Shown here one piece after another: positions 8,984 to 19,865 of a DNA stretch of 64,000 nt; the stretch's first letter is position 1; each line of letters begins with the position of its first letter. The stretch spans positions 3,906,001 to 3,970,000 of the forward strand of contig NZ_CP146256.1 in assembly GCF_039134705.1 (NCBI RefSeq). The letters are read 5' to 3'. This DNA comes from Kineothrix sp. IPX-CK (GTDB lineage Bacteria > Bacillota > Clostridia > Lachnospirales > Lachnospiraceae). A program made the translations under genes and the position numbers. The notes under the pieces were generated by a model that worked only from the letters and a program-made list of their open reading frames with translations, ran no database searches and had not been told where the DNA came from.

Positions 8984-10231
8984 TCAAAGCTTGACCGAAT
9001 TCCTGCGAGGCAGCTTCCATAAATTCCATATATGAGCTTCCTTCTCATCTTCTAAGCAAAGCATTTCGCTCATGTACATACCCATCAAAAACAGTATATA
9101 ATTTCTGCCGATATAAACAGATACTAAGTGCGCCTCTACCACCGTGTATATGGCAAAAACAACTATCATTACCAGTCCCATCACGTCCCTTTTCCTATAT
9201 AATTGCCAGATGAGAAGTACTTGTAAAACGATATAAACGATAGCCGGTATTATTCCGTACCAATAGAACAGCCTGACAAAGCCCATATCAAAATAATAAT
9301 CGTTTTCCGGCACCGAGAATAGCGACCACGTAGCAGTCGTTCCTTCCTGATTTACTGAGCCATAGTATAAGTCGATAATTCTTCCGTTCAGGTGGCTTTC
9401 GACCTCCGCTACCCATGGATTCGCGAACCAGTAATTCGTGGGCTGGGCCACCCTGCTGTCCGCCACCATGACAGAAAACAGAACGCAGAATAAAAATACG
9501 GCAACTCCGGCAGCATATACCCACGGCTGTGCTCTTAGACTCTTCCAATATCTGACAACGACGGCTCCCGCTATCACGCATATACTCATCAGCATGCCCG
9601 TATTAGAATCGGTAAGAGCGAACAAGCCGTAATTAAGCAAAAAAAGGATAATATAATAATACCACTTCATCCTGTCATTATACAAATACAATCCTAATGA
9701 AAGCAACATGAGGAACATACAGTGAAGAGCGTTGGGATGTCCGATTCCCAGACAATACCTGGTCTGGACGTATCCTCTTCCAAAATCCGCCACCAGCGCC
9801 ACTCCGCCATATATCCCGCTTACAGATAGCAATACGAGAATCATGCATCCCGACAAGGTCGTATAAAATACAAGCTTTAATATTCTTCTCATATCCACAT
9901 TTTTACAAGCCGCAATAAATACGATGATGCGTAGTATCTCATTTCGTCCTGTTATTTTGTATGATACCAAACCCAAAAGCCCGAAGGCAATCAGCCAGGT
10001 CCACTCTTTTTTCGTATATTTCGTAAGGAGCACCTTTACCGCCGCAAGCAGGAACGTAACGCGGAACAACTGACCCTCTATTGGATTGATATAATTGCTT
10101 TTATCGATAATTACAATTACAATTTCCAGGATTACACTTAGATATAAGAATAAAAGCCCAATATCTTTTAGCTTAGAATTACCTACCCCTTGTGAAATTT
10201 TTAATATTAAACGATTTTCATCCCTATTCAC
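8984..10231 (-). CDS. Wzy-like polysaccharide polymerase / O-antigen ligase-type membrane protein
   Basis: A 415-residue integral membrane protein with roughly ten or more hydrophobic segments and a larger non-cytoplasmic loop around residues 265-310 (SHLNGRIIDLYYGSVNQEG). The motif YCLGIGHPNALHCMFLM followed by a YGLFALTDSNTGM helix resembles capsule polymerases of Firmicutes. It likely joins lipid-linked repeat units outside the membrane. The start is GTG at 10231 with GAGG 5 nt upstream; no better ATG fits. The next gene downstream is the initiating transferase, a typical Wzy-dependent pairing. A larger polymerase-like protein is at 42372. Confidence 0.78.
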   Translation of the reverse strand: MNRDENRLILKISQGVGNSKLKDIGLLFLYLSVILEIVIVIIDKSNYINPIEGQLFRVTFLLAAVKVLLTKYTKKEWTWLIAFGLLGLVSYKITGRNEILRIIVFIAACKNVDMRRILKLVFYTTLSGCMILVLLSVSGIYGGVALVADFGRGYVQTRYCLGIGHPNALHCMFLMLLSLGLYLYNDRMKWYYYIILFLLNYGLFALTDSNTGMLMSICVIAGAVVVRYWKSLRAQPWVYAAGVAVFLFCVLFSVMVADSRVAQPTNYWFANPWVAEVESHLNGRIIDLYYGSVNQEGTTATWSLFSVPENDYYFDMGFVRLFYWYGIIPAIVYIVLQVLLIWQLYRKRDVMGLVMIVVFAIYTVVEAHLVSVYIGRNYILFLMGMYMSEMLCLEDEKEAHIWNLWKLPRRNSVKL

Positions 10232-10248
10232 GTCTGCCTCTTTTCTGC

Positions 10249-12624
<2,376 letters not shown>

Positions 12625-13647
12625 TTACCTTTTCCTCAAGTGATCAAAACCCAGTAATCGTCCCACTTTTCCTGCTGCCTTATCCGTATAATACATAAAC
12701 CGGTCTTCTGCAGTCTTTATCTTAATCGACATTTGTCCGTAACTTACATTCCTCCGGCTTCCCTTTCCTTCTTTGTACTCCTCCAGCTCTTCCACGCACT
12801 CCCGCGCCGTAAACAGCCTTCCTTTCTTATCCTGATACATAAAGTCTTCATAAATATTCTGCTCGGAGGCCCAATATCCGTCGGACACATTGTGTCTTGC
12901 CCAATATTTGGGAGCTATGATTTTTACAGCCGTCTCGCTGGTAAAAGCAGGAAAAAAAGCAAAGGTGGAATTGGACAAGATCAAATACTTAGCATTTTTA
13001 ATCGTCACATAGTCCTTCGCCAGTTCAAAATGACAGGCCGGTATGTCCGGCAAAAGCCTTTTTGCGGTTTCCACATCGTCCGTTACTATCATAAATTCCA
13101 TATCGCTTCGAAGGCTTCTCATATATTTCATGGCGTCCAGCCAATATTTTCTTCTTAAAAAAAGAACGCGGTTACCCGCATATTCCCCGCCTCGCACATT
13201 CATTATGCACAGGTTGTCTCTGCAGAATTCGTAGGAATCGAATTCCGCCTTTACCTTCAGCCATTCTTTTATCTCTTCCTTATGGCGGATAAAATACCGC
13301 TCGGCCTGCAAGTTTCCGTAGATAAGTGTGTTATCACCGATCCGATACAGATTTTCATCTGCTCCTGCTACATAACACCCGTTTGCCATATCATGGACGC
13401 AGCTTTTCAGATACAGCCTCTCCTCTGCTTCCCGGTAAATATGGAAATCACTCACATCCAAGATAGGACTGCCCAAATCCATATCCATGAAATACATGCC
13501 TTTTTTACTATGAATGTTAACAGCGAGCTGTTCCTGTCCGGCTGTGCCGAAATCACAGCCGAGGTCCTTCGCGATGCACCGAGCCGATACATAGCAGAAC
13601 AATTGATTGCCGAGCCCCTGCCCTTTCAAAAACTCCGTTCCGATCAT
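12625..13647 (-). CDS. Divergent GT11-like glycosyltransferase
   Basis: A 340-residue protein whose N-terminus (GQGLGNQLFCYVSARCIA) matches GT11 fucosyltransferases and whose late segment SNSTFAFFPAFT resembles their STFSWW block. The normal HxRRxD donor motif is replaced by NVRGGEY at residues 150-156, so it belongs to a separate subgroup and may use another donor. The C-terminal 50 residues are basic. It follows the DUF3431-like gene by 18 bp. A transferase role is likely; fucose specificity is doubtful. Confidence 0.72.
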   Translation of the reverse strand: MIGTEFLKGQGLGNQLFCYVSARCIAKDLGCDFGTAGQEQLAVNIHSKKGMYFMDMDLGSPILDVSDFHIYREAEERLYLKSCVHDMANGCYVAGADENLYRIGDNTLIYGNLQAERYFIRHKEEIKEWLKVKAEFDSYEFCRDNLCIMNVRGGEYAGNRVLFLRRKYWLDAMKYMRSLRSDMEFMIVTDDVETAKRLLPDIPACHFELAKDYVTIKNAKYLILSNSTFAFFPAFTSETAVKIIAPKYWARHNVSDGYWASEQNIYEDFMYQDKKGRLFTARECVEELEEYKEGKGSRRNVSYGQMSIKIKTAEDRFMYYTDKAAGKVGRLLGFDHLRKR

Positions 13648-13665
13648 AATTCTTAACCACGCCTT

Positions 13666-14502
13666 TTACTGGAATAAGCGTCGAAACCGCTTGAATCGTT
13701 TCCTGTTCCACTCATCCTTTTTCTTTATTATTTCCATACGCTCCATTAATTTATTATCGAAGGCCGCTTCATCATTTATCCACTCGTTTTCCTCATATGT
13801 CGCTTCGAAAATTGCCGGAAGCATTCTCTCTATCATATGCGCCTCCGAAGGGAAGTTAGGATTCAGCCCATAATTCATAATCTTGTTCAGATTATGGTAA
13901 AAAACAGGACTATGCTTCGTTATCTGCTCCCGCCTCACAATATAGCAGGCCCCGGGCGAAAACAGACAATACCTGGGAATCACCGGGTCCTTATAGATAA
14001 AAGTCAGCAAATCATCGAAATTATCAAAATATCTGTGAGGATGCTCAGGAGAATCCACATACCACGAAGTATTCTCTTCTATATACTGGCTTTCCGAGAC
14101 AAGGCTGGATATGCTGCTTACCATAGCTTTCTCTGCCTCGGAGTCCGGCTTTGAGAATTTCGCTCTGCTGTCCTTATCCTCGTAGAGATACGTGAAGTAC
14201 TTATTGTCATATACCTTGTCGAAATAATACCTAGAGCAGTGCCGCCCTAACATATTTCCCTTGCAAATACAAATCACTTCAGGCAACTCCGCAAAATGCT
14301 CCGCAAAATAGTCGAAATAGGTCGTAATATTATGACCGGTATTTTCTATGTGCACATAACGAAGCCCCCGCTCATTAAGCTCATCCGTCACCGCATTTTC
14401 CGTAGAGGCATCCACGATAAGATAGTCTTCACAATATTCGAGAAGCTCCGTTGGCACCGTATTATAATTATGAATGAGAAAAAAATTATCCGTTCGTTTC
14501 AT
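13666..14502 (-). CDS. DUF3431-like protein, putative glycosyltransferase
   Basis: About 278 residues, soluble. It has DYLIVDASTENAV, then VHIENTGHNITTYFDYFAEHF and LPEVICICKGNMLGRH, which fits DUF3431-type proteins often found in polysaccharide clusters (weak recognition by eye). A later FSPGACYIVRREQI segment resembles the acceptor side of GT-A-like enzymes. The ATG at 14502 overlaps the upstream TGA by one base (TGATG); an ATG at 14514 has no workable ribosome site. No catalytic motif is certain, so the glycosyltransferase label rests mainly on its neighbours, GT17- and DUF5672-like genes. Confidence 0.6.
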   Translation of the reverse strand: MKRTDNFFLIHNYNTVPTELLEYCEDYLIVDASTENAVTDELNERGLRYVHIENTGHNITTYFDYFAEHFAELPEVICICKGNMLGRHCSRYYFDKVYDNKYFTYLYEDKDSRAKFSKPDSEAEKAMVSSISSLVSESQYIEENTSWYVDSPEHPHRYFDNFDDLLTFIYKDPVIPRYCLFSPGACYIVRREQITKHSPVFYHNLNKIMNYGLNPNFPSEAHMIERMLPAIFEATYEENEWINDEAAFDNKLMERMEIIKKKDEWNRKRFKRFRRLFQ

Positions 14503-15389
14503 CACGAGAACCATTCCTTTACAACATCAAACCACTTAGGTTCCTTATAGAGCAAATAGCGGTATTTATCTATATTTTCCCTCAAATACGCAGGAAAAGT
14601 CTCATCAACTTTCACTTGAACCATCTGGGCTTCTCTGCCGAAAATATCTTCATGGTTTTTAATATTTTTTCTTACCTTTGACAAAGTGGAGCGGTTATTA
14701 TATTCCTGATGGGCCGCACTTTTGATCTTATATTTTACCCGTTCCTCCACGGACTGGTTCTTGCCTCCGCCCATGTAGCTGAAATGCCAGCCTCCGTCAG
14801 GTACCCTTACTCCAATCGTCTTCTGCTCTTTATTACGCAGTTCCTCCGTCGTATAGTGCTCCAACATGCTATAGCGGCACACCTTGGTGCCAAGCCACAT
14901 GGGCTTTTCCACACCGTCAAAGTCACCAGTCACCGAAAGCAGTCTGCCCGATACCTCTTCCATATCCAAATAGCAATAAAAGAGCCGCTGGGCCAGCATA
15001 TAGATTTTCCCGTCTTCCACCTTCGGAATGAGTGTCTTAAGCGTCTCAGGATTCGGAATCTCGTCTACATCGCTGAATATCACAATATCCTCCGGCTTAC
15101 ATCCCGAAAGACCTCTGGCTACGGCACATTTCTGGTGATGATCTCTCGTGAAGGCATCGCAGTCCATAGGAGTGTCATCTACTACATTATGAATGATTTT
15201 GTGCTCGAATTCCTTGAACATTTCTTTATTTTCTGCATAGAATAACGGCTTTTCGTCACCGGAAAACGTCACTGTAGATTCGCTGATCACGAACTTGTCC
15301 ACCACATCGTTTAAGATATGCATCCTAAGCAGCAAAATATCTAATTCATTAAAAAACTGAAAGCTGTCATAAACCATTCCAATAACCAT
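14502..15389 (-). CDS. GT17-family glycosyltransferase-like protein
   Basis: About 295 residues. It begins near MVYDSFQFFNELDILLLRMHIL, a close match to GT17 proteins (the beta-1,4-N-acetylglucosaminyltransferase III family, with many bacterial homologues). It has KFVISESTVTFSG, HHQKCAVARGL and a DXD-like IVIFSDVDEIPNPE. ATGs at 15389 and 15377 are both possible; the family pattern slightly favours 15377, while a longer frame opening with TTG at 15464 looks artificial. The 82 nt upstream to the next gene show no clear signal. The sugar donor in bacteria is not established. Confidence 0.75.
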   Translation of the reverse strand: MVIGMVYDSFQFFNELDILLLRMHILNDVVDKFVISESTVTFSGDEKPLFYAENKEMFKEFEHKIIHNVVDDTPMDCDAFTRDHHQKCAVARGLSGCKPEDIVIFSDVDEIPNPETLKTLIPKVEDGKIYMLAQRLFYCYLDMEEVSGRLLSVTGDFDGVEKPMWLGTKVCRYSMLEHYTTEELRNKEQKTIGVRVPDGGWHFSYMGGGKNQSVEERVKYKIKSAAHQEYNNRSTLSKVRKNIKNHEDIFGREAQMVQVKVDETFPAYLRENIDKYRYLLYKEPKWFDVVKEWFS

Positions 15390-15471
15390 GCCTTTCTCAT
15401 AACCTGCAAGCTTTGGGCCATATGTGCGGGCACATATTAGGTACAATATTTGCAAGCAAAACAAATTTTAT

Positions 15472-16155
15472 TTAAAACCTGGGATACTGCGCATTCGTTC
15501 CCGCCCACTTGTGGAATACAAAGGGACGGATACCTTCTACTTCCGGTATCATGGATTCATGCCCGAAATATTTTGCCACCTCAAGGGGAGCATACTTCAT
15601 GCCCGCAGCCTCGAACAAATGCCTGTTCTTACAGCAGATGAAGCCGTCCTCATTAAAAAACCCATGGTCCGCCTCAAAAGGAATCCCCGCCTTCTCAGGA
15701 AATTCTAAGAGCCGCTTGCTTCGAATGGACACACTGTTTCCCACCCTGCATATATTTCCATGAGCATCCCTATAAGAAAAATCATCCCCCGGAAGCGGAA
15801 AAGGCGAACCGATGTAATCGTAGTCCAAGAATTCATCCCGCCACATATCCGGATTCACCACAAATCCGTCATAATGAACGAGCAGCATGAAATCCGTATG
15901 GATATATTCATGTATCTTATAGATCATATCGTAATTGAAATGATCGATGGTCTTTAATTTATCAATATGCTTATATGTGATTTCCTTTGGCAAAAAAAGG
16001 GGCTTTCTATGAGTGATTAGCACCACCTCGCCGAAATCGATATCTTTCATGCTGTATTTAATCGCTTTGATCGTCTCTTTCACGTTGACGCTGGTCAGCG
16101 CCGCTAACGTTACGTTAGGAAGCTGCAATCTGCCGTTTTTATATTCGCTCATCTC
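15472..16155 (-). CDS. DUF5672-family protein, putative glycosyltransferase
   Basis: About 227 residues resembling the DUF5672 family found in glycan clusters. Visible blocks are LPNVTLAALTSVNV, DFMLLVHYDGFVVNPDMW, YDYIGSPFP, VGNSVSIRSKRLLEF and EDGFICCKNR. This layout (a D in a VxxDG context and a C-terminal ED) is GT-A-like. I start at ATG 16155. A longer reading to 16236 would overlap the ABC transporter by 59 bp. Upstream AAAGGA is 13 nt away, a little far. Likely cytoplasmic transferase; substrate unknown. Confidence 0.68.
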   Translation of the reverse strand, partial: EMSEYKNGRLQLPNVTLAALTSVNVKETIKAIKYSMKDIDFGEVVLITHRKPLFLPKEITYKHIDKLKTIDHFNYDMIYKIHEYIHTDFMLLVHYDGFVVNPDMWRDEFLDYDYIGSPFPLPGDDFSYRDAHGNICRVGNSVSIRSKRLLEFPEKAGIPFEADHGFFNEDGFICCKNRHLFEAAGMKYAPLEVAKYFGHESMIPEVEGIRPFVFHKWAGTNAQYPRF

Positions 16156-16177
16156 GTATCGATCGTCCTTTCCTAAA

Positions 16178-17920
16178 TCAACGTTCTCTTTTAAAAATCT
16201 GATTTTCCACCCGGTAAACTGCATCGCATTTTTCAATAGTTGTCAGTCTGTGGGCAATAATAACAAGTGTTTTTTTACCATGAAGCCTTTCGATTGCTTC
16301 CATGATCGCCTGCTCCGTATCGTTATCCAAAGCCGAGGTCGCTTCATCGAAAATCATGATGTCGGGCTCCGTATACAGCGCTCTTGCAATACCCAGACGC
16401 TGTCTCTGACCGCCGGAAATGCGCACGCCTCTCTCTCCAATACTCGTATCCAGCCCCTCTGGAAGTCCACGCACGAATTCATCCATCTGTGCTTCCTTTA
16501 AGGCATACCATACCTGTTCATCATCGATATCCTCTTCGTCTACACCGTATGCCACATTATTTCTGATCGTGTCGTCCAGCATGAATATCATCTGGGGCAC
16601 ATAGCCTATTTTCGCATACCAGCCGGGAAGATTCGACTTAATATCCACCCCATCCACCGTCACCTTACCCTTCTGCGGATGCAAAAGTCCCAGCAGTATA
16701 TCTACCGTAGTGGATTTTCCTGCACCGGAAGGTCCGATAAAGCCCACAGATTTTCCGAGCGGAATAGAAACGCTGGCATTCTCCAAAATATTAAGCTCCG
16801 TATTGGGATAACAATACGTAATACCTTCCAGGTTTACCTCTTTGATAAAGCCCATAGGCACGATTTCTTCCTTTTTAAGGAATAGAACATCCGTATTCAC
16901 ATCCCTTTCATGGCTGCGGATGATGATATCCTCCACCGCGCCTAAAGAGGGCTCGTAGTAAGCGATATTATTAATATAAGTAGAAAGCTTATTGGCGCTT
17001 GGCATAAGCTTGATCGCAACAGCCGCAAGCATACCAACCTGCTTGATCATCTCTCCGATGTTATTGCCCACAGCGAGGAACGCCGCCACGATTCCGAGGA
17101 TTCCGCACATGCAGACCGTTTCTATCACAAGGCGCGGAATGTTCTGCATGGAATTCTGCCTTTTTTGAATCGTATTCAGCCTGCCTGCGCTCTTTTCGTA
17201 CTGTTCCACGAAATACCGCTCTTTGTTCAGCACCTTCGTTTCCTTCATGCCGTTTACCGCCTGCATGATCCACTTTGTGGTAAGGGCGCTGTTGGTCTGT
17301 ACCTCGTGCCCGAACCGTCTGAGGATGGGACCGAGGACCTTTTTATTCAGCATCAGAATGATTCCCAGAACGCCGCAGATGATAAGCGTCATCAAAGGAC
17401 TTACCGCCACTGCCAGTATGAGAAGAGCCACGAAGATAAATAATTCCGTAAACATCTGAAGGAAGGTAAGGAGCAGATTATAGGAGCCGTTCACATCACT
17501 CATAATATGCCTCATCACCACAGGCGTGCTGGCATCCAGAAAGAATTCGTAAGGACGCCTTACATAATCCTTGAACAGATTTCTGGAGGTATTATACTGT
17601 CCGTTATAGATAAAACGGTACTGCGCATAATACATGAAAAATAAATATACGCTCTTCACCACATACACGATGATGAGTACGATCGCCAGCATGATCAGGA
17701 AACCGCTGGCATCGGTCAGGTGGAAGAAATCGTAGAAATATCTTAAATATTCGTTCTCGGATATGCTTGCCGGGTCCATCGCCACCGTGATAAAGGGAAG
17801 GAGCAGAGAGGTTCCCACCGTCTCCAGCGCCGCACCGATCAACATCATAATCAACAGAAGACCAAGCAGTTTCTTTTGTCTTTTGGTTAAAATTTTCGAT
17901 ACTCTCTTCAATAAATTCAT
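16178..17920 (-). CDS. ABC transporter (PglK/MsbA-like), permease-ATPase fusion
   Basis: A 580-residue half-transporter with six N-terminal membrane helices (about 20-320) and a nucleotide-binding domain. It has Walker A GPSGAGKST, signature ISGGQRQR, Walker B IMIFDEATSALD and the switch histidine IIAHRL. The architecture and glycan context match lipid-linked oligosaccharide flippases such as PglK, so it most likely exports an undecaprenyl-linked saccharide. It is a clear paralogue of the protein at 54961: both end in YRVEN followed by a short basic tail. The start ATG has GGAG 12 nt upstream. Confidence 0.87.
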   Translation of the reverse strand: MNLLKRVSKILTKRQKKLLGLLLIMMLIGAALETVGTSLLLPFITVAMDPASISENEYLRYFYDFFHLTDASGFLIMLAIVLIIVYVVKSVYLFFMYYAQYRFIYNGQYNTSRNLFKDYVRRPYEFFLDASTPVVMRHIMSDVNGSYNLLLTFLQMFTELFIFVALLILAVAVSPLMTLIICGVLGIILMLNKKVLGPILRRFGHEVQTNSALTTKWIMQAVNGMKETKVLNKERYFVEQYEKSAGRLNTIQKRQNSMQNIPRLVIETVCMCGILGIVAAFLAVGNNIGEMIKQVGMLAAVAIKLMPSANKLSTYINNIAYYEPSLGAVEDIIIRSHERDVNTDVLFLKKEEIVPMGFIKEVNLEGITYCYPNTELNILENASVSIPLGKSVGFIGPSGAGKSTTVDILLGLLHPQKGKVTVDGVDIKSNLPGWYAKIGYVPQMIFMLDDTIRNNVAYGVDEEDIDDEQVWYALKEAQMDEFVRGLPEGLDTSIGERGVRISGGQRQRLGIARALYTEPDIMIFDEATSALDNDTEQAIMEAIERLHGKKTLVIIAHRLTTIEKCDAVYRVENQIFKRER

Positions 17921-17938
17921 AGAAATAATTGTCTCCTA

Positions 17939-18964
17939 TTACGCTTTGTTCCGAATCGGAATCACATATTTATCATACAGCTTCACCACGAAGTAATACC
18001 CATAAGGCCAAGCTAACGCCAGTTTCATCCGGGCCTTGTCCCCTATTGCGACATACTTCTTTTTGTGTATCCTCCGGATGCTTTCCTTCTCTTTTCTAAG
18101 CTGCGAAACGATTTCCTTCGCGAATTCCCTCGTAGCGGCACTATCCATAAAATCTATATAATAAAACAGCATCCGGCGATAGAAATGATACGCCGCCTTA
18201 TCGGAAAGCTCCGTCATGCCTGACTCTGCAATGTAAGCAATCTGCTCCCTCCAAAAGGGAATCTCGTCCCGAAGTCTTCTTTGCCCTGCTTTTTCATTCA
18301 TAATGCTTCCCTCTCGGTCCAGCACATAATTATAATAAGGCGTGTCCAGATAAACCAGCCGATTCATGCGGCAAAAGGCTTTCGTAGTAAACATGATGTC
18401 CTCGGAATTCTTTCCTACAGGAAAACGCATATCCTTAATCAGATCTGCAGCAAAAAGCTTGCTCCACACGGAATTATATATCACGTATTTTTCATCTCCG
18501 CAGACATACGCCTCCAACGCTTTCTTTTTGGATAATAATACACTATTACCCGAGGATGCGTCAATCATCCCCGCTTCCTCACATTGCCCTGAATATCTTA
18601 TCTGTTTATAGCGGCACACCGCCACCTGGGCAGCCTCCCTTTCGCAAGCACAGTACATTGCCAGATACATATCCTTATCGATCCAGTCGTCTCCATCCAC
18701 AAAGCCGATATATTCGCCGGCAGCCACATCCATCCCTGCATTTCTCGCATCGGACAAACCGCCGTTTTTTTTGTGCACTACCTTTATTCTGCCGTCTATC
18801 TTCTCATAACTATCGCAGATATCCGGTGAACTGTCGGTAGAGCCGTCGTCCACCAGTATGATTTCCAGCTTCGAATAAGTCTGCGCCAAAAGGGAGTCCA
18901 CGCACCTTGGCAGATATGCTTCTATATTATAAATTGGCACTATTATTGATATCAATTTTTCCAT
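17939..18964 (-). CDS. GT2-family glycosyltransferase
   Basis: About 341 residues starting MEKLISIIVPIYNIEAYLPRC, with ILVDDGSTDSSPDIC and the DXD region YIGFVDGDDWID; residues 230-340 form a helical C-terminal extension typical of capsule GT2 enzymes. The chosen ATG (18964) has AGGA 9 nt upstream and overlaps the preceding GT11 gene by 38 bp; ATG 18970 is possible, and a start at 19012 would lengthen the overlap. It sits directly before the ABC flippase. Donor unknown. Confidence 0.87.
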   Translation of the reverse strand: MEKLISIIVPIYNIEAYLPRCVDSLLAQTYSKLEIILVDDGSTDSSPDICDSYEKIDGRIKVVHKKNGGLSDARNAGMDVAAGEYIGFVDGDDWIDKDMYLAMYCACEREAAQVAVCRYKQIRYSGQCEEAGMIDASSGNSVLLSKKKALEAYVCGDEKYVIYNSVWSKLFAADLIKDMRFPVGKNSEDIMFTTKAFCRMNRLVYLDTPYYNYVLDREGSIMNEKAGQRRLRDEIPFWREQIAYIAESGMTELSDKAAYHFYRRMLFYYIDFMDSAATREFAKEIVSQLRKEKESIRRIHKKKYVAIGDKARMKLALAWPYGYYFVVKLYDKYVIPIRNKA

Positions 18965-19850
18965 ACGCATCAATCCTAACCATATCCGGCGTGAAAATAT
19001 CGTGACATTCACGCGTATTCAGCCATTTTTCAGGAGCAATCACGCATTTAGCTGACGCGGTTCCAAGCCATGCCCCCCACCAGCTAAAGCTGCTGTTGGC
19101 AATAATATGATGCCTGCATTTGCTCATCAGCATCAAATCGATATACCCCGTAGACTCCTGTGTTCCCTTTATTACCGTAAATGCCGGCTCCTCATCTGCT
19201 TTCTGCTTTGTCTCGCACCATTTTTCCGCCCAGAGGACATCATTGGTAAATACGAAAAAATGTGCCGTCTTGTACTTATCCTTTATATAATCTATCGCTT
19301 TATCATAGTAAGCATCGGTACAGATGCCGCCGTATACGTCTGCCGCCTGAAGATAATCCCCACGCCTTATATGAACGCTGACAGAAAGACTCTCTGCAAT
19401 TTCCTTTTCATAGCCTTCAATCTGCTCTTCTATCTCCACCGGTATCCGGACATTCCGGAAGCGGAACGCTTCCCTTACTTCTTTTTCAATATCCTTAAAG
19501 TACTTCTCGCTCTGAAAGTTTCCGCACAAGTAAGCAGAATCTCTTCTCAGCACCTCTTCATCGTAATCGAAGGACGCTTCGGTATACTGCCTACTCTTTC
19601 GTCCAAACAGCTTCCTCCTGACTCTGGCCGTAAAATCCAGGGAGCCGTCTGTTATTTCTACCACTTCATCCTTCGTCGCCTTCGGATAATCGATGCCGAA
19701 TACCGGAAGCATAATAGGCCTTGCGTTATCCAGTTCATACTCCGTCACATCATCGAACTTCACTTCTCTGCCGAGAGAAACGAGCTTCAAATAGAGTGAG
19801 TACTGAAACATCTGATTCCCGATTCCTCCGGACATTCGAATTATATTCAT
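18927..19850 (-). CDS. GT11-family (alpha-1,2-fucosyltransferase-like) glycosyltransferase
   Basis: A 307-residue GT11 enzyme: MSGGIGNQMFQYSLYLKL at the N-terminus, HxRRxD as HIRRGDYLQ near residue 163, and HHIIANSSFSWWGAWLG near residue 245, a textbook GT11 pattern. ATG 19850 has AAAGG 11 nt upstream, whereas the in-frame GTG at 19862 lacks a ribosome site. Its 3' end overlaps the downstream GT2 gene. It sits 15 bp after an asparagine-synthase-like gene. GDP-fucose use is expected from the family but no fucose synthesis gene is visible here. Confidence 0.9.
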   Translation of the reverse strand: MNIIRMSGGIGNQMFQYSLYLKLVSLGREVKFDDVTEYELDNARPIMLPVFGIDYPKATKDEVVEITDGSLDFTARVRRKLFGRKSRQYTEASFDYDEEVLRRDSAYLCGNFQSEKYFKDIEKEVREAFRFRNVRIPVEIEEQIEGYEKEIAESLSVSVHIRRGDYLQAADVYGGICTDAYYDKAIDYIKDKYKTAHFFVFTNDVLWAEKWCETKQKADEEPAFTVIKGTQESTGYIDLMLMSKCRHHIIANSSFSWWGAWLGTASAKCVIAPEKWLNTRECHDIFTPDMVRIDAYGKIDINNSANL

Positions 19851-19865
19851 CAATGACCACACCTT

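Noticed and set aside
18927..18964. Possible frameshift where the GT2 and GT11 genes overlap by 38 bp
   Set aside because: Both proteins are complete with normal ends; overlaps of this kind occur in compact operons.
19107..19799. Plus-strand open frame of about 230 codons
   Set aside because: It is antisense to a GT11 gene with clear motifs; no domain seen.
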